DNA of 64,000 nt from Lomentospora prolificans (GCA_029532625.1 JARFXM010000010.1:1798001-1862000), one strand, 5' to 3'. Counted from the stretch's first letter, positions 46,897 to 59,208 are shown. The notes: generated by a model not told the origin, from the sequence alone. Numbers and translations: made by a program.

Positions 46897-48457
46897 ATGG
46901 AGGGTTCTCCGAGGGCAGGAGCCCAAGGGCACTCCAGGAACAAGTCAATCACAAAGAGTACGTGTTCTTCAGGCGGTTACGGGTTCACAGCTAGCTCCAG
47001 CCGTTGATGTAATAATGAGCGTTACACAACCTTGACCTGGTAAAGCTAATCTGAGTCGGTTGTCTGGCAGCGAGGCCAAGGTCGTCGACTAAGGGCCCCT
47101 TGGATCTCGAAGAGTAAGTGTACTGTGTTATATATACTGGGTTTAATTATGAACCATGCAGTAACACCTCCTGTAGCTCGCCTTTATCCTCCCCGCGCCC
47201 TCAGTCCCCCGCAATCAGACTCGCGCAAGCCCAAGACCGCACGCCAATATCGTCAAGTCAAGGGTCACCTCTCCCTCGATCCGGTGTCAGCTCCCCAGTT
47301 TCAATGAAGGATCAGACGATAAGGGATTTTAGCTTCCTCCTCCGGCCAGAAATCTACCACCCTCTCACGCCTCTAAATGTGCCTTCGGCCTTTCGCAACT
47401 CTCCCAAGCAGCCGAACCCGGACACTCCTCTTGAGGAACTCTTGGCCAAGGGCTTCTACCGTGCAGCTGCCATCACTGCAGCACAAGAGCTTACTTCAGC
47501 GACTCCGGGTGCTGCACAAATCGACCCTAAGGACCACAAGCGTATCTTTAACCTCTTGTATATCCGGTTATCATGTCTTACCCTTATAGACGCCATGCCC
47601 CTAGCCGCGCAGGAAGTCAAGGCTTTTGAGGACTTGAACAACCCCGCGGTGTATATCGACCAGCTGACTGGTGAGCATCTCGTGCCGTGGGACCTTCGCG
47701 TTCTAAATGTGAGGCTTCAGGCCCTGGGGTTCGGCGACCCGCGAAGGGCCGTCATGAGCTTCCACGACCTTGCTCGTGAGGCAAGATACAACATCGCCCA
47801 GGCCACGGCGGCGCATGACAACTCTGCCAAGGAGTTATGGAAGGATAGACTATATGCGCTGGGGATCAAAATTGCGGGTGCTCTTATCGAAATGGATGAC
47901 CTATCTGGTGCTGCACATCATCTTTCGACTTTGAAAGATCGTGGGGATAGCAAAGTAGCGCTTTCGAGGGCACTTCTCTGGCTTCATATTGGGAATTCTG
48001 ATGAGGCGCGAAGGGTCATTTCCAAAAACAGTGCATCCCCGAATGCCGGAGAGAAGACGGTTTTGGCGCTCGCAGACATGGCCGACGGAGAGTTCGAGGC
48101 GGCTTTGGATAAATGGAGGCCTCTCAACGAAGATGAGGAGGGCAACGACGAGATGGTCGGGATGAATATGGCTGTTTGTCTGCTTTACGTGGGAAAGATA
48201 GAAGAGGTAAGCCCCGTTCCATTACTCAACTACCCTTGTTATCGTACTAACCATCTCTCCAGGCGAGAGGATTACTAGAGCGGCTGGTGAATGAAGGATT
48301 CTCATCTCATACCCTTTTGCAGAACCTATCTACGATTTACGAATTATGCACAGAGAGGATGAAGAAGAGCCTGAAGCTTAGGCTAGCAGAAAAAGTTGCT
48401 GCAATGGACGAGTCTGATAAGGGATGGGAGAAGACAAATGCGGATTTCAAACTGTAG
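46897..48457 (+). CDS. TRAPPC12-like TPR protein of the TRAPP vesicle-tethering complex
   Basis: Four exons (46897-46957, 47071-47113, 47162-48206, 48263-48457) give 447 residues. The N-terminal 90 residues, built from two small exons, are basic and Ser/Pro-rich (HSRNKSITKTRPRSSTKG). The conserved part starts at FLLRPEIYHPLTPLNVPSAF and LLAKGFYRAAAITAAQEL, the hallmark of the TRAPPC12/TTC15 C-terminal TPR region. TPR-like helix pairs follow (YALGIKIAGALIEMDDLSGA, ALLWLHIGNSDEARRVISKN). They end in ARGLLERLVNEGFSSHTLLQ and LSTIYELCTER. TRAPPC12 is a subunit of metazoan and mould TRAPPIII acting in ER-to-Golgi traffic and autophagy; budding yeast lacks a clear equivalent. The small exons are supported by closing phases and a CTAAT branch site. 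A less likely alternative is epsilon-COP, which has a similar TPR solenoid. Confidence 0.75.
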
Positions 48458-48559
48458 ACAGAGGTATGGTATAAATGTAAAAGCAGAAGATCTACTTATT
48501 CGAAAGTATTTGATGGCGTACTCCCAATCCGGGTTCATGCTATCCGACACAACCTCGAG

Positions 48560-49500
48560 CTTTGAAGCAATCTCTTTTTCGCACGGAATGCTAGTTTTCA
48601 GGTTGATTCGAGGTGGAGACGAGGTGCGCCTTCAGTCGATCAAAAAGCCAAATTCGTCGAATTTGTACTTGTATACCAAATACACGCCCGCAGGTTCGTC
48701 TCTAGCTTCTGCCGCCCACAAGCAGATCTCGAAAGGCTGCTGCTCTTGGAGGCTTCTGTACTTTTCATCCACGGCCTTCTGAAATCCCTGGGCCATGGGG
48801 TGGTGGTCTTTGGCACATTTGAAGTTGCTTGGAGGGGCCCGGCAAGTCATCGCGATGCGGCCTCTTTTGCTTCCACCATGCCCTTTCATGAAGTGATAAA
48901 AAGGCTGCTTTCTCGCTCTTAGGCGTTGTCACGAAGGATGCGTCACTTTCGAATTTAGTTGGTCTCAGAGGCTGAAAGATGCTCTTAAAAGGTCCTGAAT
49001 AATCTCCTAGGCTGTCTTCCACAAGAACTAGGGTAAGATAGTCTGACGACGGTGCTGGACAACTGGCTGGTGGACTCTCTAAAGGGTTGCGGTCGAGGTC
49101 ACTCTTCATCTTTTCCCATGTACAAGAGCGCCTCAGTTCTCCTGGCACGAATGAGAGGAAGAGAGGTGGGAGATCGCCGTTCGTTGGCGGGCTTGACCGG
49201 AGAGGCTTCCCCTTCGAAGTCCGTTACGACTTAGCCATTCATTTCTAGGGTTATCTTCAGTGGAGCTCGAGGCTGCAGAAGCTAATGGGATTGCAGGATC
49301 TCAAGGGAACGCTCGCGATGATCGTGTCATCCATGTCCTCGATCAGCGGCTGCATATCCGCTTGCCTCACCGTTTCAATGAGTTGAGGCGGGGATAAGAT
49401 ATCCTTTTCATCTTTATAGAAGCGCGTTTCATCGAAACGTACATTCCTCGATAGGATAGTCGTCACTCCACCGCCCTCAAGTCTAGGGTCCATATTCGAC
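48560..49500 (-). mobile_element. Degenerate Ty1/copia-type retrotransposon fragment
   Basis: The minus strand carries pieces of a copia pol polyprotein in different frames. At 49493-49257 a segment including LSRNVRFDETRFYKDEKDI matches the integrase C-terminal region before the reverse transcriptase. At about 48860-48634 the segment HPMAQGFQKAVDEKYRSLQE and then YKYKFDEFGFLID matches the start of the reverse-transcriptase domain. The stretch between them is low-complexity and broken. Frames are interrupted by stops and shifts, and no LTRs, primer-binding site or catalytic YVDD block are present. The fragment begins about 100 bp after the TRAPPC12-like stop codon, in opposite orientation. It is a dead relic, kept in an otherwise gene-poor region. 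Confidence 0.7.
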
Positions 49501-50242
49501 TGATATTAGTATAGGCTCGACGTGAGTGAAGTGCCATGGCCCACTAGGGAACCGATATCCGCGCGCGGGCCGAATTTCAGGTGTAATCCCGCAGACTGCA
49601 TCCCGCTAGCTCTGCCCAGGTCATTTAAGGTATATGAGTGGCAGCCCAGGGCCTTTTAGAAACGAGATATTTTGGAAGATCTGCTGTTGCACCCCGCATC
49701 CGCAGCAATTGTGCGCCTCGTTGGGTGGGCAGATTGGGCCGGGTTTAGTGCTGGCCAGCTGGTACTGGATATGCTGGCTGGCTGGAGGGAATTAATCCAG
49801 GGAGGGCTCCAGCTTTAGCTCTTTTCGCTGGCTGGTCATCGAGGCAGGGGATCTCTGTCGTTGACTTGAGATCTTGATCCCATCCATGGATGCAACCCAG
49901 TCATCCTGCGCTCTACATGTATTTCTATCGAAATATCGCCCAACTCTGATGTGGTTCTCGGTGAAACTCTATTTCATAAAGGTCTAGCACATCCTGAATG
50001 GTGGCGCTGTCGAGTGCACTTCCATGGTTCAAGCTTCAACGTCGCGGGGTTGGAACCAAAAAAGCCCCACCAAAAATTCATTTCCAACCACAGTGCTCGA
50101 GACCCCTTCTCATCAATCCGCCCTCATCATGAGCCGCCTGTCTTTATAGCGCGTTTCCTCGCGTCAATCGAGAATGCTCTATACCATCCACAAAACATTG
50201 ATTCAAGTCAATCTCGTTAATATATAAGTAACTCAATCTACT
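49501..50242. other. Intergenic region upstream of the TFIIIC subunit gene
   Basis: 740 bp, no gene seen. It contains CTGGCTGGCTGG-type motifs at about 49750-49835. The last 200 bp should include the TFIIIC-subunit promoter. Confidence 0.45.
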
Positions 50243-52719
50243 ATGCCCACGCTTCGGCGGTCTACTCGGGCTCGAAAGCCAAGCACCAAAGGCAACGACC
50301 CGGAGCCGGAGCTGGAAGAAGAGGAGACGACTCCAACCATAACGCCAAAGAAGAAAAGAGGGAGGCCGAGGAAATCCGCGCCGGTAGAGAAACCAGTCGA
50401 GGTAGAGTCGCAGGACGAGGCAGCAGAGCCCGATGATGAGGCTGAGGACCCTACTGTCCAAGAGGAAGACATTAGCGAGGCTAGCGGAGGGGAGGGAGCC
50501 GGAAGCGACGATGAAGCTGAACCGGACGAGGATAATGCAGGAGATTACGAAGATGGGGACGTAATGCAATCCGATGATGAGCTGGACGAGTCGGTTGTCG
50601 AGAGCGATGCCTCTGAAAACGCAGGCGCCCGCCGAAAGAAAAAGCCCACAAAGATGTCGATGGTGGACTCAAACGCCATCGAGCCCTATCCCTTCTCCAA
50701 GAAGACGACCCGGGCTTATGAGGGACCGTTTAAACGCCAGCGGAAAACTCCACATATTCTGCAGTATATGTACGGGCCCGAAGAAGCGCACATTAAACTC
50801 GCCTACAGTATGCTCAATAGGTTCTATCACCTCGAGACCCTACCCGGGAGGCCATTGGATGAATCTTCGGGCCCCATGCGAACGCCCTGGGTACCGGATG
50901 GATTCGAGGCGTTCCAGCAGGCGGCCTGGGGGGCCTGGATTGAGAGGTATAGAAATGATGCGGGAATCGAGCAGAGGCAGAGATGCGTGAAGCTGAGCAA
51001 GGCCGGCATGGAGCCTTATTTGGTGAAGCCGGAAGGAAACCTCGTTGTTTTGCTAGGGCCGTATGGCGAGCAGACGGAGGCTACCTTTCCAGGCGGTGCG
51101 AACAGAGCAATCTGCCTTAACGAGACCAGTCTCCCTATCGACGGCAATACTCGCGGGGAAGTGAACCAACCGAAAGGATGGATATTTGATGCCGGAGGCC
51201 TCGTCCTATCCCTAGCATGGGCACCTCGTGTGGACAAGGTCGACCAGGTTCTTGCTCTCTGCGTAGTCCCTCACTCGGATCAGCGCCACCCCAACACAGC
51301 GGAAAGAGACGCCCATAAGGGTTCCAGAAAGCATGGTATTATCAAATTCTGGAAGTTTACTGCGAAAAAGACTAAGCTGGAGGATATGGTACCGAAGGCG
51401 GAACCGCCAATCCTTCTGAGGACCCTCATGTTCGATTGGGGGAGGGCGCGACGAATCAAATGGTGTCCGGTACCCCCTACGGATGAGTCGCTCCTGGGCC
51501 TTCTTGGTGTTCTTACCGGAGATGGAAAGGTTCGGGTGCTTGAAATCGAGAATGTAAAGCCAAAAGAACGCTCAACATTCTGTATGTGTTTGTTCTCAAG
51601 TCTTTTCTATGTTGAAAAGTTAATTTACTAACGATACGAATAGCGAAAGTCGAGAACCCAATGTTTACCTTGTCCATCCCCGATGAACACGGAGTCGAAG
51701 CCACGGCATTCGCATGGGTGAATACAAACCGGATAGTCGTCGGATATACGGATGGCAGCCTAGCTCTCTGGTCCCTCTACCCACTCATGCTCCTCTCGCG
51801 TCATCCAGTCCACACAACCTATGTAGTAGATATCGCCTCTGGCTATCCCTCCCGCCCGTACCTCATCGCTTCATCTCCAGTAAGCGGGTTCCCCGCCCTT
51901 GTCGACTTCTCTTGTCCGACGCACGAAAGCACAGGCTTCACCCGTACCACTATCACCACTCAAGCCAACCTCCTACAGTGGAACGACCCTCTACAGGGCT
52001 TCGTCTCCTGCTACCCTTCCGGCTCCGTCACGGAAACTTCCGTAGGCTTCATGCACCACCGGTATTTCCCGCACGTGCGCCGCGTCGCGGATTCTCCGAG
52101 CTTACTGACCTGTCTAGCGTCTGGATACACGCATCCGTTCTTGCTTACGGGGCTCAAGGACGGGTCAGTCTGGGCCTGCAATGCCGCCAAAAAGATTTTC
52201 GCCACAAGGCAGGATAGACCACTGAAGCTCAAGGTATTCGAGCACGAATTTCGTCCCGCGGACAGGTTCGACGGGCCAGGTTCAGTGGAGGCCGCGGCGG
52301 AGGACAAGTTCAGGGACGTCAGGGGCGCGGTGAGGATCTTGGAGGGGTGGGATGAGGAGCCCAATGTGTGGAGGATAGACCGGAGACGAGCGACGCGCAA
52401 GGGCGCGAAGGCAAAGAAGGGCAAGGCATCGAAGAAGAAGAAGAAGAACAGTAAGGCGGAGGAGGATGAAGAAGATGAGGATGGTGACCCTATGGATGTC
52501 GATGACGATGAGCAGAGCTCTGCCGGTGAGGATAACGGTGACGGGGACGAGGACGGAGGACCGGTGCCAAAGGATACTAGGGCATTGATAAATCATGAGC
52601 CGTTTACGAGGATCATGGTCATGGAGTGGAACCCGAACCTGGAATGCGGATGTTGGGCGGCCATTGCGGCTGCGTCTGGCCTTGTCCGGGTTATGGATTT
52701 GGCGGTTGATGAGGAGTAG
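50243..52719 (+). CDS. TFIIIC subunit, Tfc6/tau-91 (Sfc6)-like WD-repeat protein
   Basis: Exons 50243-51581 and 51644-52719 give 804 residues. The N-terminus is basic with an AT-hook KKRGRPRKS (residues 37-45), followed by a long acidic tract to about residue 125. After it comes the family block PYPFSKKTTRAYEGPFKRQR. The central and C-terminal parts form a WD40 propeller, visible in HGIIKFWKF, GDGKVRVLEIE, RIVVGYTDGSLALWSLYPLM, LLTGLKDGSVWACN and GLVRVMDLAVDEE. A Lys then Asp/Glu-rich insert near 710-770 interrupts the last blades. Tfc6 is part of the tauB module that recognises the B-box of tRNA genes and helps place TFIIIB for RNA polymerase III. Nuclear. Convergent with the PAQR gene, with 151 bp between the stop codons. 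Confidence 0.85.
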
Positions 52720-52870
52720 ATTACGAAGTGCGGATGATTGAACGATAAAATTGCTTGATTCCCAACAAGCTCTACATGTACACTAGTTATGATACCACGA
52801 CAACGTCTAATATCTCCGTGTGTATGGTTCTAATATGTACAAGCGAAAGAAAATCATGTCCCCTATATCT

Positions 52871-53898
52871 TTATTGGCATTGCTTGCCCATAACAGTATG
52901 ATGGTAATCAAATGCTTTAGCCATGCCGTACAGATGAGTGGCCGCAGCCATTAGCACAAACATATGAAAGAGTTGGTGGGAGCTCCCCCAGATGTCGAAC
53001 TTCCCTGGGAAGGTCCTTTCGGGCCATCGCACCGCGTAGAGAAAGGCTCCAAAGATGTACATGCCACCGTGGAGAATCACAAGGCTGAGACTCATGCGAT
53101 CTTCGAGTTGTTGGTAGCTGTACATCTGCAGCCCGTGGATCACTGGTACGACGCCCGAGGTGCCTAGAGCGACGAACAGGGCAGTTCGCCATGGCCGCCA
53201 CGTAGGAGTTCGGAAATGATCAAGCCAGGAGACAGCACCGCATCCTAGACCGAGGATGCACATCTAATATATGGTTAGTAAATATCCGCATCGCCCATTT
53301 AGACGAGAATACTCACAACGCCAAGGTAAAACGTCATCAGCTTCGGCTCGCAAAAGAAGCCATAGTACAATGCGGGCACATAGCTCCCAACAATCAAGAA
53401 TATTATGCCTGAGTAGTCCAGCTTATTGCCCACCCGCGCGACGGCCTCCGAATGGCTTGATATAGCGTGGAATGTCGCGCTCATGCCCAAACAGCAGATG
53501 GCGCCGCCGAAGAAGCAGGCGAAAACGAGCAAATCAGAGCTCGTGGCAGTCTCGTACCGCGGCGCAATGACCGAATATAGAAATGCGGCGCCCGACAAGA
53601 ACGCGACCGCGCCGAGGAGGTGCGAGTATATGTTGACGGTTTCATTGTGAAGGTAGCCGAGTGACGTGAAGCAGTCGACGAAGCTGTTGGACTCGGGACG
53701 ATAGCCGCCGAGGATGAAGGAGTTGTCGCGGCGCCAGGCGGGGAGGTCATCCCAGAGGAGGAGAAACGCTTTTTCAACTTCGGATTCGAGGTGCTTCGCC
53801 TTTGCGATCAGCGTGTCGGTGACAGATGCGATGGAAGAGATGGAAGAGCGGCGCCGGCGATGCCGGAGGGATGCGTCGTCGTCGCGTTTGGGATCCAT
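52871..53898 (-). CDS. PAQR/adiponectin-receptor family membrane protein (Izh-like)
   Basis: Exons 53898-53317 and 53263-52871 give 324 residues. After a basic, Ser-rich cytosolic start come DNSFILGGYRP and LGYLHNETVNIYSHLLGA, the family hallmark before the first helix. Seven hydrophobic helices follow. The metal-binding positions are present: SATFHAISSHS after helix 2, and GSSHQLFHMF before helix 7, with a third set in this motif (SHQxFH). Animal AdipoRs with this zinc site are ceramidases; yeast Izh proteins affect zinc and sterol homeostasis. The activity here is inferred to be a lipid hydrolase or sensor in ER or plasma membrane. The intron junction is phase 0 and falls within a helix. 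Confidence 0.92.
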
Positions 53899-54407
53899 GG
53901 TGACTTATGCGATTCGAAGGGAATTAAACGATATACGGTCTTTGCTGCGACGGGACCACAACATCAGCATGGCGATTGAAGTTGAAAAGGGGAGAAAGAA
54001 CAAAAATCTGTCCAGATCTGTTGTTGGTGAGCTCAACAGATTGAGATTCTCAAGGTTTGGTGGGGCCCGGCGGCCGAGGCTGGTCTTAAGCGGGAGCATG
54101 TGGAGTTAAGCAGGTACGGTCGCAATTGATGGAGCGACCCAATGCAACATCGAACTTTTGGTGTTGTCAGCCTGCTGGCTTCGCCACTGCACATTTCCAT
54201 CAGGGTTAGACACGCATGAAACGCTGGCAATCACACAACTTGAGGAAAAGAACGCAAGAGGATGCAAATATAATATCTTTTTTCGGCTCATGAGTGCGCT
54301 AAAAATGCAGGAACAGGCTTCGTAACAACAGGCGGGAATACAGGCAGACGGACAGGCCTGCCCCGAAAAGTCTATCCTTCGTTCGTCGTCATACTCTCGG
54401 AATCCGA
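53899..54407. other. Intergenic region, PAQR promoter and TMA7 3' UTR
   Basis: Two minus-strand genes in tandem are separated by about 510 bp. No additional gene seen. Confidence 0.5.
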
Positions 54408-54753
54408 TCATTTCTTGCCGCTCTTCTTGATGCCCTGGTTACCGGTGTTTAGAGGGCCCTTGCCAGAGGCCTTTGCGGCCATCTCCTTGCGAGCCTTCTC
54501 CTCTACAACGAGCAGGTTAGTACGGGTTCTCCACTAAGGTCTAGGCGTTGTTGGTTCGAAATCGACAATATATGACATACCAGCCTTTTTCCTCTCGAGG
54601 AAAGCGAGATCGTCATCGTCGAGGTCCTTCTGAGCCTTCTTGGGAGCCTTGAGAGGCTTTACCTTGCCGCCTAGAGGGGTGTTAGCATGTCTCGGCGAAT
54701 CTGTGGACATGGAGCGTGGATATGGGCTCACCTTCTCTGTTGGAGCCACCCAT
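54408..54753 (-). CDS. TMA7: Translation machinery-associated protein 7 (TMA7)
   Basis: Three short exons (54753-54732, 54670-54581, 54502-54408) give a 68-residue protein. It begins MGGSNREGGKVKPLKAPKK, continues DLDDDDLAFLERKKAEEKAR, and ends with the family C-terminus GNQGIKKSGKK. The pattern, a short Gly/Ser start, Lys-rich block, DDDxAFxE/LEKKK helix and GIKKSGKK end, is the Tma7/CCDC72 family, small ribosome-associated proteins of about 64 residues. Both introns are in phase 1 and have standard donors. Each exon alone is too short to stand out; only the spliced product is recognisable. Confidence 0.93.
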
Positions 54754-55716
54754 TTTTGACTTCTAGATGTAGTGCGGAGTGTAAGAGAATACAAAAAAAA
54801 TATAGTTGAAGAGAGAAGGGATCGAGGGAGAAGCGCAAGATTGCTGTCGAATCGGCGCCAGTAGTCAAGGATCTGACCAAGTGGGGGATCAACGGCAGAA
54901 TTATTTGCCCCGCATTCACCGACTTCGAATGAATCGATAGTCTTATATGCGTATTCATACATTAATCGGGAGCATCATTCTGATTGGGTTTTCGCGCCCT
55001 CGATCAGAGCACATGTAAGTGTCAAGGGTTGCTTTGTTACTTTGGCCTCTTTGGTGCAAAAAAACACGCGTATCTACGAGCCCCATTGGTAGAATATTGT
55101 TCGCCAGATGCAAGGAAAGCATTTGCGACCGTCTCTACACCGAGATTTCCATTTGGGAGGCTCGTTGGGAGATTCGATGCTGGCGGCCCCAGCTCCAGCC
55201 CATCCAGAGAGTGGGACGTGGGGCGGGCCACCACGTCTTCACGTGACACAACTTGAAGGATGGAACAGAAACCGGCATCAAGAGCAACCACTCCCGATTT
55301 CTAAGAGCCGAGAAAACGACAAAGAGACAGAACCCAGACCCAACAACTTCGAAGCCGAATCCGACACAATATCTCAGTAGTCATCCTCTTTTCGACTTCT
55401 AACTTTCGGAACGTCCCCTGTTGCCTTCTTCATTTAATTTATCCCCCATCTGCTTTTGTCGGACCCAGTTTCCTTCAGCCTCGCCGTACCTGCGTCGTGA
55501 CTTGTGACGTGATATGATCCCTTGAGACCGTCTGGCTGAGCGATCCGGTTCGCAACAATTTCCTGCTGATAGTCTTGAATTCCCCGAGGGCTCTTCGGCT
55601 AACACTTGTTTGGATTTTTCATCCCAAAAAGATTTCGAGGCTTGGCCTCTCTGCTCGGATCGCCCCGCGCTTTGATATCGCTTTGGTATCATCCATCATC
55701 TGTTTCTCTTGGTAGG
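54754..55716. other. Divergent intergenic region, TMA7 / PRP4
   Basis: 963 bp holding two promoters facing away from each other. Nothing else recognised. Confidence 0.5.
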
Positions 55717-58700
55717 ATGGCGCCACCAACAAGCTCAGAGGAGGGCGAAATCATCGAAAGTGTAGTGGAGGACCTCAAGGCAACCTCGTTGCCATATACT
55801 GAAAGAAACGGTGTTGACCGTAAAGACAGACCTCGACGCAGATATTCGCCATCTCGGTCACCCGACCGGAACAACGGCGACCGGCGCAGCAACTCCCCTC
55901 GCGGATATAAACGGTCGAGAGATGATCGCGACCATCATGACCACAATGGCGGCCGTTATGCTAACGATTCTCGACGCTTTCGCTCCAACTACGACGACAA
56001 TAGGGGCGACCACCGCCGTCAGCGAAGGCCTTATCATGACTTAGACCGTCCCTCGTCCCGATCATCCAACACCCCATATTATATCCGCGACCGCGACCGC
56101 GACCATGCTCGAGACCGAGACCGAGAACGCGATAGAAGCCGAGACCGGTACGCGGATAGGGATCGCGAAGCCTACCCTGAGAAGCGACTGCGCAACCGCA
56201 GTCGATCCCCTTACCGTCGCGAGCGTGGTGATAGACTGCGTGATGATCGTCACAAGAAGGATGAGCGGCGCTTTGAGCGCCCAGGTGACTATCTTAGAAC
56301 TGTCAAGTATGATGATAACATCGACCGCGACTCCCGGGCCGGTTCCACCGTGTCCAAACGGTCTGATGACTCTGAGGTTCTACCTACATCCAAAAATGAT
56401 GCTAAACCAGGTCAAGGATATACGGATGAACAGCACCGACCCCTTGGCGACACCGAGTCATATACCAAGCAGTACGTTGCACGCAATCCTAGTCCCATCT
56501 CCTTTGCCCCCGTGCTATTGGGCACCAGCTAACGGAGTGCTGTAGATCTGTCCCTGGACAAGAGACTGTCGAAGAGCCCGAGCCGGAACCATTTGATGAG
56601 GATGCAGAGATTGAGCGGCGTCGCAAGCGCCGTGAGGCACTCCTAGCAAAATCTAATCCTGCTACGCCGCTCCTCATCCATGCTCTCCACGGTTCAGATA
56701 GGTCATTGGCGAATTCGCCCCAGAGTACCGGAGCCCGTAATGAGAGAGCGGCTTCTCCACAATCGGGTAAAGGGACTTCCTCTAACCGGGCGAATTCAGC
56801 TAATTCTCCAGATGTTGCGTCGCCTGCCTCCAACGACTATGCAGATGATGCCGAGCTTGGTGCCATAGGCATCATTAATGACCAGGACCTCATGAACACT
56901 CATACAAAAGGCGAAGCGGACGACGAGGATGGGCCCTCGGCGGCTGATTATGACCCGACCGCCGATATGAAAGAGGACGGTCTGAAGGATGAGAAACGCT
57001 TCGGCAATGTTGGTCTCCATGGAGAAAGAGGCCGCCGACCATCCCTCGAGTCCTCTGGCGTAGCGAAGCCAGCTCTCGAAAAGGCTAAGGATGACGACAA
57101 TGATGACGATGACGACTTCAACATGTTTGCGGAAGATTTTGACGTTGACAAGTACGCAGCTACGAAGTCGAACAAGGCCGCAGCGGAATTAGACGCCGGT
57201 ACAGACGGTGCCGATGGCGGCGGACTTCTCGAGGATGTGGACAAGGACGGCTACTATAAGATCCGCATCGGTGAGGTGATAAATGGAAGGTATCAAGTCC
57301 AGACGACTCTTGGTAAGGGTATGTTCTCTGGTGTCGTGCGTGCGGTGGACATCACAAACAAGCAGCTGGCCGCCATCAAGATTATGAGGAACAACGACGC
57401 TCTCAGGAAAGGCGGGTTCACAGAGATTGCCATTTTGCAGAAACTCAACGAAGCGGATCCCGACAACCGCAAACATATTGTCCGGTTCTGGCGACACTTT
57501 GATCATAAGGGCCACCTATGCATGGCGTTTGAGAACCTCAGCTTAAACCTGAGAGAAGTGTTGAAGAAATTTGGAAACAACGTCGGAATCAATCTCAACG
57601 CCACGCGGGCTTATGCCCATCAGATCTTCGTCGGCCTAGCTCACCTGCGAAAGTGTGGCATCATTCACGCCGATTTGAAGCCCGACAATATTCTGGTAAG
57701 CTCTTCGCAACCCGCCCGTTCCTGTTCATTTCTGGCTAACTCGTCACCGCCGCAGGTCAATGAAAGCCGCAACGTGCTCAAAATCTGCGATTTAGGGACG
57801 GCCATCGACAAACTAGATGCAGCTACAGCGCACAACGAGATTACCCCTTACCTCGTCAGTAGATTCTACCGAGCACCTGAGATTATGCTCGGGATGCCAT
57901 ACGACTACGCCATTGACATGTGGTCCATTGGATGTACGCTCTACGAGCTTTACACAGGCAAGATTCTATTTACAGGTGATAGCAACAATCAGATGCTCAA
58001 GTCGATAATGGAGATCAGGGGCAAGATCGCTCCCAAGACATACAGGCGCGGGGAGCTCGCTGCAATGCATTTCGACGAGAAAGGCAATTTTGTTTCCGTC
58101 GAGCGCGACAAGATACTTGGAAAGGTGAGTTTCAAACGCGGTTATCTGTTTTTGCCATATTTTTTTCTCCTGTCTTTGTCTTGTTTTATGAGTATCTTTC
58201 TCGCATCCTAGCGTGTGTTTAATTGTGCCTATCTCTGCGGCCTACTCTGGTTTGTCTTGTCACCAACCGCCTAGATTACGGCGCACTTTCGAAACATCAG
58301 ATCGCCGGGCTGGGCTGCTATTTTTACACGGCGCATTGCATTGTGGCGTTTGCGGAGACGGGACGCGAGTGCTTTCCAGAGGTCGGAGGTGTCTTAAGCG
58401 CCGGCCCAGACATGGCCGAACACAAAGGGGCCCCCAGAACTCGCATTGGAAATCTTCACGGCCCATTAACTCGGTCCACCAGGTCCGGCGTTGGCCCAAC
58501 CTCGAGTTACGCAATGCTCTCCACTTCCTTGCGCCGTGGGATTCTTGCGATTCCCCTATTTCCACTGCTCACTCCATCCTGTATGGTGCCGTGGTATTAC
58601 CATATGCAAGCTTCGCCACGACACCTAGTATCCTGTCTCTGGTTTGCTAGTGCAGCCTCTTGTTCTATTTTTTTTTTTCGTCTCACTCGACCTGTAGATT

Positions 58701-59208
58701 ATCGGCCACTTCTTGTGAGACATGCCTTGCACGGGTTGCAGCGAGTCCCCAACACTTGTGACTGCCTCCGCAAACACACCATTTCCACGGGACGCCACCA
58801 GCGTTGGTGACGAACAGCCGCCTGCTGGAACGTTTCTTCCCCTTGCCTCCAACGAACCAATCTCAACGAGCAGAACCGCATACGCTCCTCCACCCTGTTC
58901 CTAGCATATTTGTCTCTTCTCTATTGTTTTCCTATTCTCCTATTCGCAACAGACCCGAGCTAACACGCGCGTTCACACTGCTATAGACCACGATCAAGAC
59001 CCTCCCACTTGTCAAACCCACCCGTGATCTCCGCACACGCCTGATGGCCGCATCCAACGGCATGGACGACGCAGAGGCGGGCGATCTCAACCACTTTATC
59101 GATCTTCTCGAGCACTGCCTCGCCCTCAACCCGGACAAGCGAATCAAACCCACAGAAGCCCTGAAGCACCCATTCTTTACTTCTAGGGCGACCGTGAATA
59201 GGCGTTGA
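55717..59208 (+). CDS. PRP4: Prp4-type spliceosomal serine/threonine kinase
   Basis: Exons 55717-56471, 56546-57695, 57756-58124 and 58987-59208 give 831 residues. The N-terminal 480 residues are disordered: an RS/RD-rich stretch (DRERDRSRDRYADRDRE), a coiled ERRRKRREALLAK motif and acidic segments. The kinase domain begins near residue 495. The glycine loop is LGKGMFSGVV (about 507), the ATP Lys lies in AAIKIM, and the catalytic loop is HADLKPDNIL (about 625). The metal motif is DLG (647-649) rather than DFG, and the activation segment ends SRFYRAPEIMLG. HADLKPDN and DLG are typical of Prp4 kinases, which phosphorylate U5/tri-snRNP proteins to activate spliceosomes. The last exon (TTIKTLPLVKPTRDLRTRLM through LNPDKRIKPTEALKHPF) completes subdomain XI. 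The preceding intron is 862 nt, about ten times the others. Confidence 0.93.
58125..58986 (+). other. Unusually long (862-nt) intron of the Prp4 kinase gene
   Basis: Donor gtgagt directly after the codons for ILGK, acceptor ctatag directly before those for TTIKTL, phase 0. The interior holds a plus-strand frame of 195 codons (58223-58810) with no family features, and no repeat ends are evident. Confidence 0.75.

Noticed and set aside
54541..54570. GGTTCGAAATC, similar to a tRNA B-box
   Set aside because: Lies in a TMA7 intron, and no cloverleaf can be folded around it.
58223..58810. 195-codon frame inside the long Prp4 intron as a nested gene
   Set aside because: Composition is random-like, there are no motifs, and it is not flanked by credible splice sites for inclusion in Prp4. 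Kept only as part of the intron finding.
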